From Fusobacterium varium (GTDB lineage Bacteria > Fusobacteriota > Fusobacteriia > Fusobacteriales > Fusobacteriaceae), in contig LR134390.1 of assembly GCA_900637705.1 (NCBI GenBank), positions 1 to 64,000 of the forward strand: 64,000 bases of DNA, read 5' to 3'. Every line of letters starts with the position of its first letter. Position 1 is the stretch's first letter. Below are positions 10,542-19,571 of this stretch, piece by piece. A program made the translations under genes and the position numbers. The notes beneath the pieces were generated by a model. The model worked only from the letters and a program-made list of their open reading frames with translations, did no database searches and was not told the origin of the DNA.

Positions 10542-11725
10542 ATGGCTAAAGAGAAATTCGAAAGAAGCAAACCCCATGTAAACATTGGAACAATTGGACA
10601 CGTTGACCACGGAAAAACAACTACAACAGCAGCTATTTCTAAAGTTTTATCAGATTTAGGACTAGCTAAAAAGTTGATTTTGATAAAATTGACGTAGCTC
10701 CAGAAGAAAGAGAAAGAGGAATCACTATTAATACAGCTCATATTGAGTATGAAACAGAAAAAAGACACTATGCTCACGTTGACTGTCCAGGACATGCTGA
10801 CTATGTAAAAAACATGATTACAGGAGCAGCGCAAATGGACGGAGCTATCCTAGTTGTATCAGCAGCAGATGGACCAATGCCTCAAACAAGAGAACACATC
10901 CTACTATCAAGACAGGTTGGAGTTCCTTATATCGTAGTATACTTAAATAAAGCAGATATGGTAGACGATCCAGAATTACTAGAACTAGTAGAAATGGAAG
11001 TAAGAGAACTATTAACTGAGTATGGATTCCCAGGAGATGATATTCCAGTAATAACAGGATCATCTTTAGGAGCACTAAATGGAGAGCAAAAATGGGTAGA
11101 TCAAATAATGGCGCTAATGAACGCAGTAGATGAGTATATCCCAACTCCAGAAAGAGCAGTAGATCAACCATTCTTGATGCCAATAGAAGACGTGTTCACA
11201 ATAACAGGAAGAGGAACAGTTGTAACAGGAAGAGTAGAAAGAGGAATAGTAAAAGTAGGAGAAGAATTAGAAATAATAGGAATCAAACCTACAGCAAAGA
11301 CAACATGTACAGGAGTAGAAATGTTTAGAAAACTACTTGACCAAGGACAAGCAGGAGATAACATAGGAGCTCTATTAAGAGGAACAAAAAAAGAAGATGT
11401 AGAAAGAGGACAAGTACTAGCAAAACCAGGAACAATCCTACCACATACAGGATTCAGATCAGAGGTATATGTACTAACTAAAGAAGAGGGAGGAAGACAT
11501 ACACCATTCTTCTCAGGATATAGACCACAATTCTACTTCAGAACTACAGATATAACAGGAGCAGTAACATTACCAGAGGGAGTAGAAATGGTAATGCCAG
11601 GAGATAACATTGAAATGAGAGTAGAATTAATCCACCCAATAGCAATGGAAACAGGATTAAGATTCGCAATCAGAGAAGGTGGAAGAACAGTAGCTTCTGG
11701 TGTAGTTGCTGAAATTACTAAATAG
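10542..11725 (+). CDS. tuf: Elongation factor Tu (single-base deletion)
   Basis: GTPase that delivers aminoacyl-tRNA, 394 residues when rejoined, the usual EF-Tu length. Seen: start [28 protein letters not shown] (shown here as separate known blocks: [13 protein letters not shown]), [27 protein letters not shown], and domains II-III ending [11 protein letters not shown] 10542 follows AGGAGGAG. The frame slips at the A5 run 10668-10672; one added A gives [20 protein letters not shown]. Codon use changes inside the gene: from about 10.85 to 11.69 kb third positions are strongly A (gta, ata, aca, cta), while both ends resemble fusA. Last gene of the operon, followed by a strong terminator. Confidence 0.95.
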
Positions 11726-11761
11726 TAATATTTAAAGTAATTGACCTTACATAAAAGGCAG

Positions 11762-11792
11762 AAGGAGCAGATATTTTCTGCTCCTTTTTTTT
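11762..11792 (+). terminator. Intrinsic terminator of the str operon
   Basis: Stem AAGGAGCAGA / TCTGCTCCTT with a short loop and a run of eight T residues, 37 bp after tuf. Confidence 0.9.
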
Positions 11793-11810
11793 CAGAAACA
11801 AGGAGAAAAG

Positions 11811-12404
11811 ATGGATTTTCTGATACAATTTTTTGATAAAGTAAGCTTTGCAGGGATAATAGTTTCTTTTACAGCTTATTTTTTAGGAATAAGATTTCCT
11901 GACTGGGACTTTAAACTTAATTTGAAACATAGGAGTATTCTTACACACAGTCCTTTAATTCTTCTTATATTAATAAGATTTTATGAGAGAGATAGTAATG
12001 ATACTTTTAGATATTTTCTTATAGGGTTTGCACTAGCATTATCTCTTCATTTTATTTTTGATTTATATCCTAAGGGCTGGGGTGGAGGAGCTCTCCTTAA
12101 AATACCAGTTGTAGGGATAAGTTGTAATCCACAGATAACAAAAACTTTACTAATATTTTTTACAGCTTTAAGTACTATTATAGCTGTTGCTTATACTAAA
12201 AATAGTATGGAATTTTTGTATCTGTTTTCTTTAGGAGTACTCACTATTCTAAAGAATATGAAAAAAGAAGGAAAACTAATAAGACCTTTATTTTCCTATT
12301 CTTTTTTCCTTTTAGTCATAGGTTGTATTAAATATAAGGATATATTTAAATTTTTAGAAAGTAGTATTGGTTCGATTTTAAAAAGGATAAGTATGTTTTT
12401 TTAA
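11811..12404 (+). CDS. Membrane-bound metal-dependent hydrolase (YdjM/DUF457-like)
   Basis: A 197-residue integral membrane protein with about five hydrophobic segments. Seen: conserved polar residues typical of the DUF457/YdjM family, namely FPDWD (~residues 29-33), KHRSILTHSP (~38-47) and LSLHFIFDLYP (~79-89), which would place Asp and His residues near one membrane face. Substrate is unknown; E. coli YdjM is an SOS-regulated inner-membrane protein. The start ATG follows CAAGGAGAAAAG and sits 19 bp after the tuf terminator. The last third (~150-197) is less conserved. Confidence 0.65.
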   Translation: MDFLIQFFDKVSFAGIIVSFTAYFLGIRFPDWDFKLNLKHRSILTHSPLILLILIRFYERDSNDTFRYFLIGFALALSLHFIFDLYPKGWGGGALLKIPVVGISCNPQITKTLLIFFTALSTIIAVAYTKNSMEFLYLFSLGVLTILKNMKKEGKLIRPLFSYSFFLLVIGCIKYKDIFKFLESSIGSILKRISMFF

Positions 12405-12423
12405 TCTAAAAAAATACCTTTTC

Positions 12424-12453
12424 TTGACAATATTATGTATAAAATAATATAAT
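12424..12453 (+). promoter_or_regulatory. Near-consensus sigma-70 promoter for transketolase
   Basis: Perfect TTGACA (12424-12429) and perfect TATAAT (12448-12453), spacer 18 bp, 35 bp before the coding start. Confidence 0.8.
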
Positions 12454-12488
12454 TTAGAGAGAATATAAATATTTGAAAGGAGAAATAA

Positions 12489-13307
12489 ATGAAAGATATC
12501 AAAACTCTAGAGGAAAAAGCTACTAGTATAAGAAAATCTATTGTAGAAATGATTTGTGAAGCAAAGTCAGGGCATCCAGGAGGATCACTGTCAGCAACAG
12601 ATATTTTAACAGTTCTATATTTTTCAGAAATGAATATAGACCCAGCTAATCCTAAAATGGCAGGAAGAGATAGATTTGTATTATCGAAAGGACATGCAGC
12701 ACCAGCATTATATGCTACACTTGCAGAAAGAGGATACTTTGATAAGGCTATCTTAGGAACTTTAAGACAATACGGATCAATATTACAGGGACACCCTGAT
12801 ATGAAAAAAGTTCCAGGAGTAGAAATATCTACAGGATCATTAGGACAGGGATTATCAGTAGCAAATGGTATGGCATTGAATGCTAAACTTTCTGGAGAAT
12901 CATATAGAACATATATTATTTTAGGAGATGGAGAATTACAAGAAGGACAAATATGGGAAGCTGCAATGACAGCAGCACACTATAAGCTTGATAATGTATG
13001 TGCATTCTTAGATTTTAATAATCTTCAAATAGATGGAAATGTAGATAAAATTATGGGGATAGAACCTGTTGATGCAAAATGGGAAGCTTTTGGTTGGAAT
13101 GTTATAAAAATAGATGGACATAATTTTGAAGAAATTCTTTCTGCTCTGGATAAAGCAAAAGAGGTAAAAGGAAAGCCAACTATTGTGATAGCTAAAACTG
13201 TAAAAGGTAAAGGAGTGTCTTTTATGGAAAATGTTTGTGGATTCCACGGAGTAGCTCCAACTAAAGAAGAAACAGAAAAAGCATTAGCAGAACTTAACAG
13301 TAAATAA
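12489..13307 (+). CDS. Transketolase, N-terminal subunit
   Basis: The thiamine-pyrophosphate-binding half of a split transketolase, 272 residues; interconverts pentose-phosphate pathway sugars in the cytoplasm. Seen: SGHPGGSLSATDIL, SKGHAAPALYA, the TPP motif beginning GDGE (ILGDGELQEGQIWEA, residues ~138-152), FLDFNNLQIDG and AKTVKGKGVSFME. Length is normal for the split N-subunit. The C-subunit follows 32 bp later in the same operon, and the two must assemble into the active enzyme. Confidence 0.95.
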   Translation: MKDIKTLEEKATSIRKSIVEMICEAKSGHPGGSLSATDILTVLYFSEMNIDPANPKMAGRDRFVLSKGHAAPALYATLAERGYFDKAILGTLRQYGSILQGHPDMKKVPGVEISTGSLGQGLSVANGMALNAKLSGESYRTYIILGDGELQEGQIWEAAMTAAHYKLDNVCAFLDFNNLQIDGNVDKIMGIEPVDAKWEAFGWNVIKIDGHNFEEILSALDKAKEVKGKPTIVIAKTVKGKGVSFMENVCGFHGVAPTKEETEKALAELNSK

Positions 13308-13339
13308 TTAATCTAAAAGAATCTAGGAGGGAAAAATAA

Positions 13340-14269
13340 ATGAGTAAAAAAGCTACAAGACAAGCTTATGGAGAAGCTTTAGTAGAGCTTGGAAAAATAA
13401 ATAAGAATATCGTAGTATTAGATGCAGATTTGACTAAATCTACAAAAACTAGTATGTTTCAAAAGGAATTTCCAGAAAGACATTTTAATGTAGGTATAGC
13501 AGAAGCTGATCTCATGGGAACAGCGGCAGGATTTGCAACTTGTGGAAAAATTCCTTTTGCTTCTACATTTGCAATGTTTGCTGCAGGTAGAGCATTTGAG
13601 CAAATAAGAAATACAATAGCCTATCCAAAATTAAATGTAAAAATTGCACCTACTCATGCAGGAATATCAGTAGGAGAAGATGGAGGATCGCATCAATCTG
13701 TAGAAGATATAGCTCTAATGAGATCTATTCCAGGAATGGTAGTGTTATCTCCAGCTGATGCAGTTGAAACTAAAAAAATGATATTTGCAGCAGCAGAATA
13801 TGAAGGACCTGTATACATCAGAATGGGAAGATTAGATGTAGAAACAATATTTGATGAGGAAACTTATGACTTTCAAATAGGTATAGCTAATACTATAAGA
13901 GAAGGTAACGATGTAACAATAGCAGCAACTGGACTTATGACTTATGAAGCTCTAAAAGCAGCTGATATTCTTGCACAAGAAGGTATATCAGTAAGAGTTA
14001 TAAATGTAGGAACTATAAAGCCTCTTGATGGAGAAACTATACTGAAAGCAGCTAAAGAAACTAAATTTATAATTACAGCAGAAGAGCATTCTGTAATAGG
14101 AGGACTTGGTTCAGCAGTATCTGAATTTTTATCAGAAGTATATCCTGCAAAAGTTAAAAAGTTAGGTATTTATGACAAATTTGGACAAAGTGGAAAAGCA
14201 AATGAGCTTTTAGAAAAATATGAACTTACAGCAGCTAAATTAGTATCTATGGTTAAAGAAAACATGTAA
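13340..14269 (+). CDS. Transketolase, C-terminal subunit
   Basis: Partner of the preceding subunit, 309 residues. Seen: pyrimidine-binding domain (VVLDADLTKSTKT, NVGIAEADLMGTAAGFA, THAGISVGEDGGSHQ) and the C-terminal transketolase domain (AATGLMTYEAL, GTIKPLDGETI, EEHSVIGGLGSAVSE). Preceded by AGGAGGG. The same family includes the C-half of DXP synthase, but the split partner and motifs favour transketolase. Confidence 0.94.
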   Translation: MSKKATRQAYGEALVELGKINKNIVVLDADLTKSTKTSMFQKEFPERHFNVGIAEADLMGTAAGFATCGKIPFASTFAMFAAGRAFEQIRNTIAYPKLNVKIAPTHAGISVGEDGGSHQSVEDIALMRSIPGMVVLSPADAVETKKMIFAAAEYEGPVYIRMGRLDVETIFDEETYDFQIGIANTIREGNDVTIAATGLMTYEALKAADILAQEGISVRVINVGTIKPLDGETILKAAKETKFIITAEEHSVIGGLGSAVSEFLSEVYPAKVKKLGIYDKFGQSGKANELLEKYELTAAKLVSMVKENM

Positions 14270-14280
14270 AAATAAAAAGC

Positions 14281-14323
14281 AGGCTGACCAAAAAGTTTAT
14301 TATTCTGAGTAGGTCAGCCTTTA
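14281..14323 (+). terminator. Hairpin terminator after transketolase
   Basis: A perfect 9-bp stem AGGCTGACC / GGTCAGCCT with a 22-nt loop, but only two T residues after it. Possibly a weak terminator. Confidence 0.55.
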
Positions 14324-14357
14324 GTCATAACGAAAAAATTTTTATGATGAGGTGGAT

Positions 14358-15206
14358 ATGAATAACTTATTAAAAATCGAGAAAAATTATACTAAAAATA
14401 AAATACAATTGAAGAAAAAAACATTTATCCTTTTGGTTATTTCCTTTGTCATCTTAAATTTTTTCTTGTCTTTTGTGATTAATATTTCTTCTACTACTAA
14501 AAAAATTGAGAATAGTTATTTTTTTACAGCAGATTTAAGGAGTAATCTTAATGAAGAGGAAAAAAATAAAACAGAAATAGAAGTTCTAAGTATAGAAGGA
14601 GTAAAGAAGGTTAGATATTTATCTAAAGAAGAAGCTTTTAAAAAACTTCAATTTCAGTTAGATATAGCAATTCCAAAAGGAGAAAATCCTTTGTCAGATT
14701 CGTTGTTGATTTATTTTGATAGCCCAGCAAAATTGGAGAAAATACAAGAAAACTTAGAAAATAATCAAAATATCAAGGAAGTTTTTATAGATGCGAACTT
14801 TATAGCATATAAAGAGAGAGAAATGAAGTTTTATAAATTAATACTGGTAAGTATTATTTTAGGAATGACTCTGCCTTCAATGGCTATGATATATTATATT
14901 TTTTACAATGCAGTATCCATAGAATTTCTTAATAATGTGGATATAATTCATGATGAGAGAGTAAATGCAGCCAGATCTAAAAAAGTAAATTTACTGCCAT
15001 TTACAGCAGCATCTATAATAGGAACACTTATATTTTTTAATGGATATATTTATATTAGAGAACAAATGCTCAAAATAAGCACTAAATATTTGATATTAAG
15101 TTTAGGCGAAATAGTTCTGATAGAAGGACTTATTATACTTATGATAAATATTCTTATTTGGGTCAATCCTTTAAAATTAAAAAAACTCTCTAAGGAGGAA
15201 TCTTGA
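14358..15206 (+). CDS. ftsX: Cell-division protein FtsX-like permease
   Basis: A four-helix membrane protein of 282 residues. Seen: one N-terminal helix (~22-43), an extracytoplasmic domain (~50-155) with the FtsX-type pattern SIEGVKKVRYLSKEEAF, then three helices in the C-terminal half. In the family, FtsX works with the ATPase FtsE and relays a signal through the membrane to a murein-hydrolase activator. Here the gene overlaps by 4 bp an EnvC-like gene, which supports that role. No ftsE lies beside it. I chose ATG 14358; a GTG six bases upstream overlaps the ribosome-binding site GAGGTGG. Confidence 0.82.
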   Translation: MNNLLKIEKNYTKNKIQLKKKTFILLVISFVILNFFLSFVINISSTTKKIENSYFFTADLRSNLNEEEKNKTEIEVLSIEGVKKVRYLSKEEAFKKLQFQLDIAIPKGENPLSDSLLIYFDSPAKLEKIQENLENNQNIKEVFIDANFIAYKEREMKFYKLILVSIILGMTLPSMAMIYYIFYNAVSIEFLNNVDIIHDERVNAARSKKVNLLPFTAASIIGTLIFFNGYIYIREQMLKISTKYLILSLGEIVLIEGLIILMINILIWVNPLKLKKLSKEES

Positions 15207-16300
15207 AAAGGGTAGTTCTGTTTTTTATGTTTTTTAGTGTTTTATCTTTTTCAGATTCTGTATCAGATATGGAAAAGAAAGTAAAAAATATAGAACGCCA
15301 AATAAATCAGAAAAACACTAGAATAAAAACTATTGATGTAGAAAAACAAAAAATAGCTAAACAGATAAAAGATATCGAAAAAGATATTGTAAGCATAGAA
15401 AAAGAAAGAGAAAAAATAGTTGAAGAGATAAAGACTGTTTCAAAAAATATAGAGTATGGAGAAAAAAATCTAGCAATAAGTTCTGATGAAATGAAAAGAA
15501 AAAAGTTGGAATATAAAGCTAAACTCATAGCATGGAATAGATATGTTTATGATAAAGATGAAGAAATTGTAACAGAATCTCTTTTAAGAAAGAATTTTAA
15601 AAATCTTTTAAATGGAGATTTAAAAAAAATGGACTATATTCAGTCTGTACAAGTAGATATCAAAAAAGTAAAAAAAGATATTGAAAGTGAAAAATTAAAA
15701 TTGAGTACTCTTAGAAATAAGCTTGCTCAAAATTTAAAAAATATAGATAGAATGAAAAAAGAAAAAAATTCACTTATAGCAAGACTTAATAATGAAAAAA
15801 CTACACATGTAAAAACTATAAGTAAACTTCAAAAGGAAAAAGAGAGAATAGAAAAACAAATCAAGCAGATTATAGTTGCTAGAAGTAAAGAAGATAAACA
15901 AGTAGTAAATAAAAGTCAAGCTTATTCTAAATTAGGAAAAGTTTTAAAACCTGTAGAAGGAAGAATTGTAGTAAATTTTGAGCAGGAAAAAGAACAGGGA
16001 GTAACAAGCAATGGAATAGAAATCCTTGCACAGATGGGAAGAAAAGTAATAGCATCATCAGGAGGAAAGGTAATTTATTCAGATAACTTCCAGGGGCTTG
16101 GAAAAGTGGTAATGATAGATTATGGATATAATATGATAGGTGTTTATGGAAATCTTATATCTACTAATGTAAAACTGAATCAGACAGTAGGAAAAGGTGC
16201 AGAAATAGGGGTGCTTGGACTTTCAACAGAGGGAAAACCAAATCTTTATTATGAGTTGAGGTTCAATTTGAAACCAATAGACCCTGTTCCAATGTTTTAA
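15203..16300 (+). CDS. EnvC-like murein hydrolase activator (coiled coil + degenerate LytM domain)
   Basis: 365 residues. Seen: signal peptide (~1-16, LSFSD), a long Lys/Glu-rich coiled coil (~20-235) and a C-terminal M23/LytM fold (~255-365) with VIASSGGKVIYSDNFQGLGKVVMIDYG. The zinc ligands of active M23 enzymes are missing: the usual H-L-H position reads NLYYE, and no HxxxD is present. This matches EnvC-type proteins, which do not cut peptidoglycan themselves but activate amidases. The start is TTG 15203 (TAAGGAGG five bases upstream), overlapping the ftsX stop, so translation is coupled. Confidence 0.85.
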   Translation: MKRVVLFFMFFSVLSFSDSVSDMEKKVKNIERQINQKNTRIKTIDVEKQKIAKQIKDIEKDIVSIEKEREKIVEEIKTVSKNIEYGEKNLAISSDEMKRKKLEYKAKLIAWNRYVYDKDEEIVTESLLRKNFKNLLNGDLKKMDYIQSVQVDIKKVKKDIESEKLKLSTLRNKLAQNLKNIDRMKKEKNSLIARLNNEKTTHVKTISKLQKEKERIEKQIKQIIVARSKEDKQVVNKSQAYSKLGKVLKPVEGRIVVNFEQEKEQGVTSNGIEILAQMGRKVIASSGGKVIYSDNFQGLGKVVMIDYGYNMIGVYGNLISTNVKLNQTVGKGAEIGVLGLSTEGKPNLYYELRFNLKPIDPVPMF

Positions 16301-16318
16301 ACTTTGGAGGCAAAATAG

Positions 16319-17122
16319 ATGAAAAAGGTGTGCATCATTTATAATTTTGAAAAAAAAATTGCAAAAGAAATATATATAGAAAGTGTTGAATATTTTTGTA
16401 AAAGAAATATAGAAGTACTTTCTGTAGAAAATAGTTCTGAAGCTGATTTTGCTGTAGTTATAGGAGGAGATGGAACTCTTTTAAGATCATTTAAGCATTT
16501 TATATTTAGGTCTAAAATGTATGTCATTGCAATAAATGCTGGAAGTTTAGGATTTCTGACTGAGATAAAAAAAGAAAAAGTATTTGAAGAATATGATAAT
16601 TTTTTAAATGGAACTTTCAAATATGAAAAAAGACATATATTAGAAATAAAAATAAATCATAAGAAATATTATGCATTAAATGAAATAGTTATATCAAAAG
16701 GTGGAATAACCTCAAAAGTACTAAGAGTTAGCTTTTCATCTGATGATGAATATATGTGTACATATAAGGGAGATGGAGTTATAATTTCTACTCCAACAGG
16801 GTCTACAGCATATTCTATGTCAGCAGGGGGACCTATAGTAAAATCTAATATGAAAGCTATTATAATAACACCTTTAGCACCACATAATCTTAATACAAGA
16901 CCTATTGTAATAAGTGGTGAGGAAAAACTTCAGATACAGTTGGAAGATACAGATAGAACAGGTCAAATAGTAGTAGATGGACAGGTAAGTACAAAAGTCA
17001 ACAGTGAAAGTATAATTGATATTGAATACTCAAGCATGACTTTAAACCTTGTAATACCTAAGGATCGAAATTATTATAGTGTCCTTAGAGAAAAATTGAA
17101 GTGGGGAGATAATCTATGTTAA
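16319..17122 (+). CDS. nadK: NAD kinase
   Basis: Phosphorylates NAD to NADP, cytoplasmic, 267 residues. Seen: the signature GGDGT (49-53), NAGSLGFLTEI, the loop ALNEIVISKG, and GVIISTPTGSTAYSMSAGGP near residue 155-175. Length is typical. It follows the EnvC-like gene by 18 bp and overlaps recN by 7 bp. Confidence 0.96.
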   Translation: MKKVCIIYNFEKKIAKEIYIESVEYFCKRNIEVLSVENSSEADFAVVIGGDGTLLRSFKHFIFRSKMYVIAINAGSLGFLTEIKKEKVFEEYDNFLNGTFKYEKRHILEIKINHKKYYALNEIVISKGGITSKVLRVSFSSDDEYMCTYKGDGVIISTPTGSTAYSMSAGGPIVKSNMKAIIITPLAPHNLNTRPIVISGEEKLQIQLEDTDRTGQIVVDGQVSTKVNSESIIDIEYSSMTLNLVIPKDRNYYSVLREKLKWGDNLC

Positions 17123-18780
17123 GAGAGCTTAAAATAGAAAATCTGGCTATAATTGATGAACTTGATTTAGAATTTGGTAATGGACTCATAGTTCTTACAG
17201 GAGAAACAGGAGCAGGAAAATCTATTATTCTAAGTGGAATAAATCTCCTCATAGGAGAAAAAGCTTCTGTAGATATGATAAGAAGTGGAGAAGATCATCT
17301 TCTTGCTCAGGGAGTTTTTGAAATAAATGATGAACAGGCAGAGGAACTCTCTGCCCGTTTTGGCATAGAAACAGAAGATAATGAAGTAATTGTGAGGAGA
17401 TATTTAGATACAAATGGGAAGGGAAAAGCCTTTGTAAATAATATAAGAGTATCTCTTAGTAGTCTTAAAGATGTTATGGGAACTTTGGTAGATATAGTAG
17501 GACAGCATTCTCATCAAATGCTCCTTAATAAAAATAATCATATTAGGCTTCTTGATAAATTTTTAGGAGAAGAAGGAAAAGCTTTAAGAGAAAATATTGG
17601 CAGAAAATATAATGAACATAGAGATATTGTTTTGCAAATAGATAATATTGAAAAAACAAGACAGGAAGCTATAGAAAAAAGAGAATTTTATGAGTTCCAG
17701 CTGGCTGAAATTGACAGAGTAAATCCACAGCCTGAAGAAGATATCAGGCTGGAAGAAGAATATAAAAAGCTTTTTAATGCTGGAAAAATAAAAGATAAAA
17801 TACTTGATTCAAATTTACAGTTAAGAGATGGAGAATTTAATGCACTGCACTTTATATATAATTCAAGGAAAAATATAGAGAGTCTATGCAGATATGGAGA
17901 TGAGTTTCAGGAAATTTTAGAAAAACTTGAAAAAGTTTATTATGAACTTGAAGATTGCGTTGATATATTGGACACTATAGATCAGGATATAGATATAGAT
18001 GAAACAAGACTGCAAAAAGTAGTGGATAGACTTGATGCTATTAATAAAATGAAGAGTAAATATGGTGCAACAATTGAGGAAATTATAGAGTTTAGAAATG
18101 GAATAGCTGAAAAAGTAGAGCTTTTAGATGAAAATAATTTTGAAGTAAAAAGACTGTTGAAATTGAAGGAAGAAGTAGAAAAAAGTTATTGGAAATATGC
18201 AAAAGAACTAAGAGAATTGAGATTAAAAAAATCCATTGAAATAGAAAAAGAACTTGAAAATGAGTTGAAATTTTTAAAAATGGGAGATGCAAAATTCCAT
18301 ATTGTTGTAGATAAAATGGATTCTATGGGAATAAATGGTTCTGATAATGTAGAATTTCTTATTTCTACAAATGTAGGACAGGATATGAAACCTTTGTGGA
18401 AAATAGCTTCAGGTGGTGAAGTTAGCAGGATAATGCTTGCCTTAAAAGTGATATTCTCAAGAGTTGACAATATTCCTATTCTTATTTTTGATGAAATAGA
18501 CACAGGAGTAGGGGGAGAAACTGTTAGAAAAATAGCTAATAAAATGAGAGAAATAGGAGAGCATGCACAAGTAGTATCTATAACACATTCTCCAGCTATA
18601 GCAGCAAGAGCCCATCAACAATTCTATATAAAGAAAGAAACAGTAAATAACAATACTTCTACTACTGTTAAAAAATTAGATACAAAAGGAAGAATAGAGG
18701 AAATTGCAAGAATGCTGGCAGGAGAAAATGTAACAGAAGCAGTACGCAAACATGCAGAAGAGCTTTTAAATGAGGAGTAA
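17116..18780 (+). CDS. recN: DNA repair protein RecN
   Basis: SMC-like ATPase that acts at double-strand breaks, 554 residues. Seen: Walker A GETGAGKS (29-36), conserved block VDIVGQHSHQMLL, long coiled-coil middle (~155-370), signature region ASGGEVSRIMLALK and Walker B ILIFDEIDTGVGGE, plus VVSITHSPAIAA. It overlaps nadK and is followed two bases later by the Xer-like gene. The nadK-recN pairing is common in bacteria. Confidence 0.96.
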   Translation: MLRELKIENLAIIDELDLEFGNGLIVLTGETGAGKSIILSGINLLIGEKASVDMIRSGEDHLLAQGVFEINDEQAEELSARFGIETEDNEVIVRRYLDTNGKGKAFVNNIRVSLSSLKDVMGTLVDIVGQHSHQMLLNKNNHIRLLDKFLGEEGKALRENIGRKYNEHRDIVLQIDNIEKTRQEAIEKREFYEFQLAEIDRVNPQPEEDIRLEEEYKKLFNAGKIKDKILDSNLQLRDGEFNALHFIYNSRKNIESLCRYGDEFQEILEKLEKVYYELEDCVDILDTIDQDIDIDETRLQKVVDRLDAINKMKSKYGATIEEIIEFRNGIAEKVELLDENNFEVKRLLKLKEEVEKSYWKYAKELRELRLKKSIEIEKELENELKFLKMGDAKFHIVVDKMDSMGINGSDNVEFLISTNVGQDMKPLWKIASGGEVSRIMLALKVIFSRVDNIPILIFDEIDTGVGGETVRKIANKMREIGEHAQVVSITHSPAIAARAHQQFYIKKETVNNNTSTTVKKLDTKGRIEEIARMLAGENVTEAVRKHAEELLNEE

Positions 18781-18782
18781 GT

Positions 18783-19568
18783 ATGGATTTTGTGAAAGAA
18801 TTTTTAGAAACATCAAAAGAAAATGGAAAAATCACAGATACTACTCATGAAATGTATCAAAGAGATTTGAAAGATTTTAAAGAGTTTATCAGAGGAAAAG
18901 AATGGATAGATGTTGATAATGATGATATTTTAAAGTATATAGAAGAACTGAAAAAGAAATATAGTGATAGATCCATTTACAGAAAAGTAAGTTCTTTGAA
19001 AAGCTTCTATAGATATCTTTTACAGAAAAGAATAATAGATTTTATGCCTATGAAAGAGATAGAGCTTCCAAAGCTCCAAAAGGCACCTTTGAAGATTTTG
19101 GAACTTCAAGAACTGAATAGAGTACTGGAACAGTGTGGGGATAGTTTTGAAGGAAAAAGAGATAGTCTGGTAATAAGATTATTGTGTGAAACAGGATTAA
19201 AAATAAATGATATTTTAGAAATAGAAAAAGATATGCTTGAAACTTATGAGTATAAAAATATAACTACTACAAAGGGAAAAAGAGTGTACTCAGAACCTAT
19301 AAGTGAAAAACTAGGATCAGATTTAAAAAATTATATAGAAATGTTGAAAAATCCAGAGGAAAAAAGAGTGTTTGGACAGCTTTCAAGACAGGGATTCAGG
19401 GCAAGATTTATATCATATGGAAAAAAAGCAGGGATAAAACAGGAAATATCTCCTAATATGATAAAAAGAATAAGTATAGAGATAAAAGATAAACACGGAA
19501 ATGATGATATATCTTTTATAGAAAAAATAAGAGAAGCTTATATGAAAATAGGTATAGGAGATGATTAA
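18783..19568 (+). CDS. Tyrosine-recombinase-like protein with degenerate active site
   Basis: 261 residues with a SAM-like N-terminal core-binding domain (~3-85) and a phage-integrase fold C-terminal domain. Full XerC/D enzymes need R...H-x-x-R...H/W...Y. Here the first Arg is Lys140 (CETGLK), the HxxR box reads SPNMIKRI so the His is missing (Arg229 remains), and no LGH box is visible. A Tyr253 (EAYMKIG) is near the C-terminus. The protein is therefore probably inactive as a recombinase or works by another route. It sits tightly between recN and era, an operon position that suggests a conserved chromosomal role rather than a mobile element. Confidence 0.75.
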   Translation: MDFVKEFLETSKENGKITDTTHEMYQRDLKDFKEFIRGKEWIDVDNDDILKYIEELKKKYSDRSIYRKVSSLKSFYRYLLQKRIIDFMPMKEIELPKLQKAPLKILELQELNRVLEQCGDSFEGKRDSLVIRLLCETGLKINDILEIEKDMLETYEYKNITTTKGKRVYSEPISEKLGSDLKNYIEMLKNPEEKRVFGQLSRQGFRARFISYGKKAGIKQEISPNMIKRISIEIKDKHGNDDISFIEKIREAYMKIGIGDD

Positions 19569-19571
19569 AAA

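Noticed and set aside
5409-11725. True pseudogenes for ABC-F, rpsG, fusA and tuf
   Set aside because: Each is restored by one or two added bases in a short run to an exact family-length protein, and essential genes are affected together. Sequencing error explains this better than decay.
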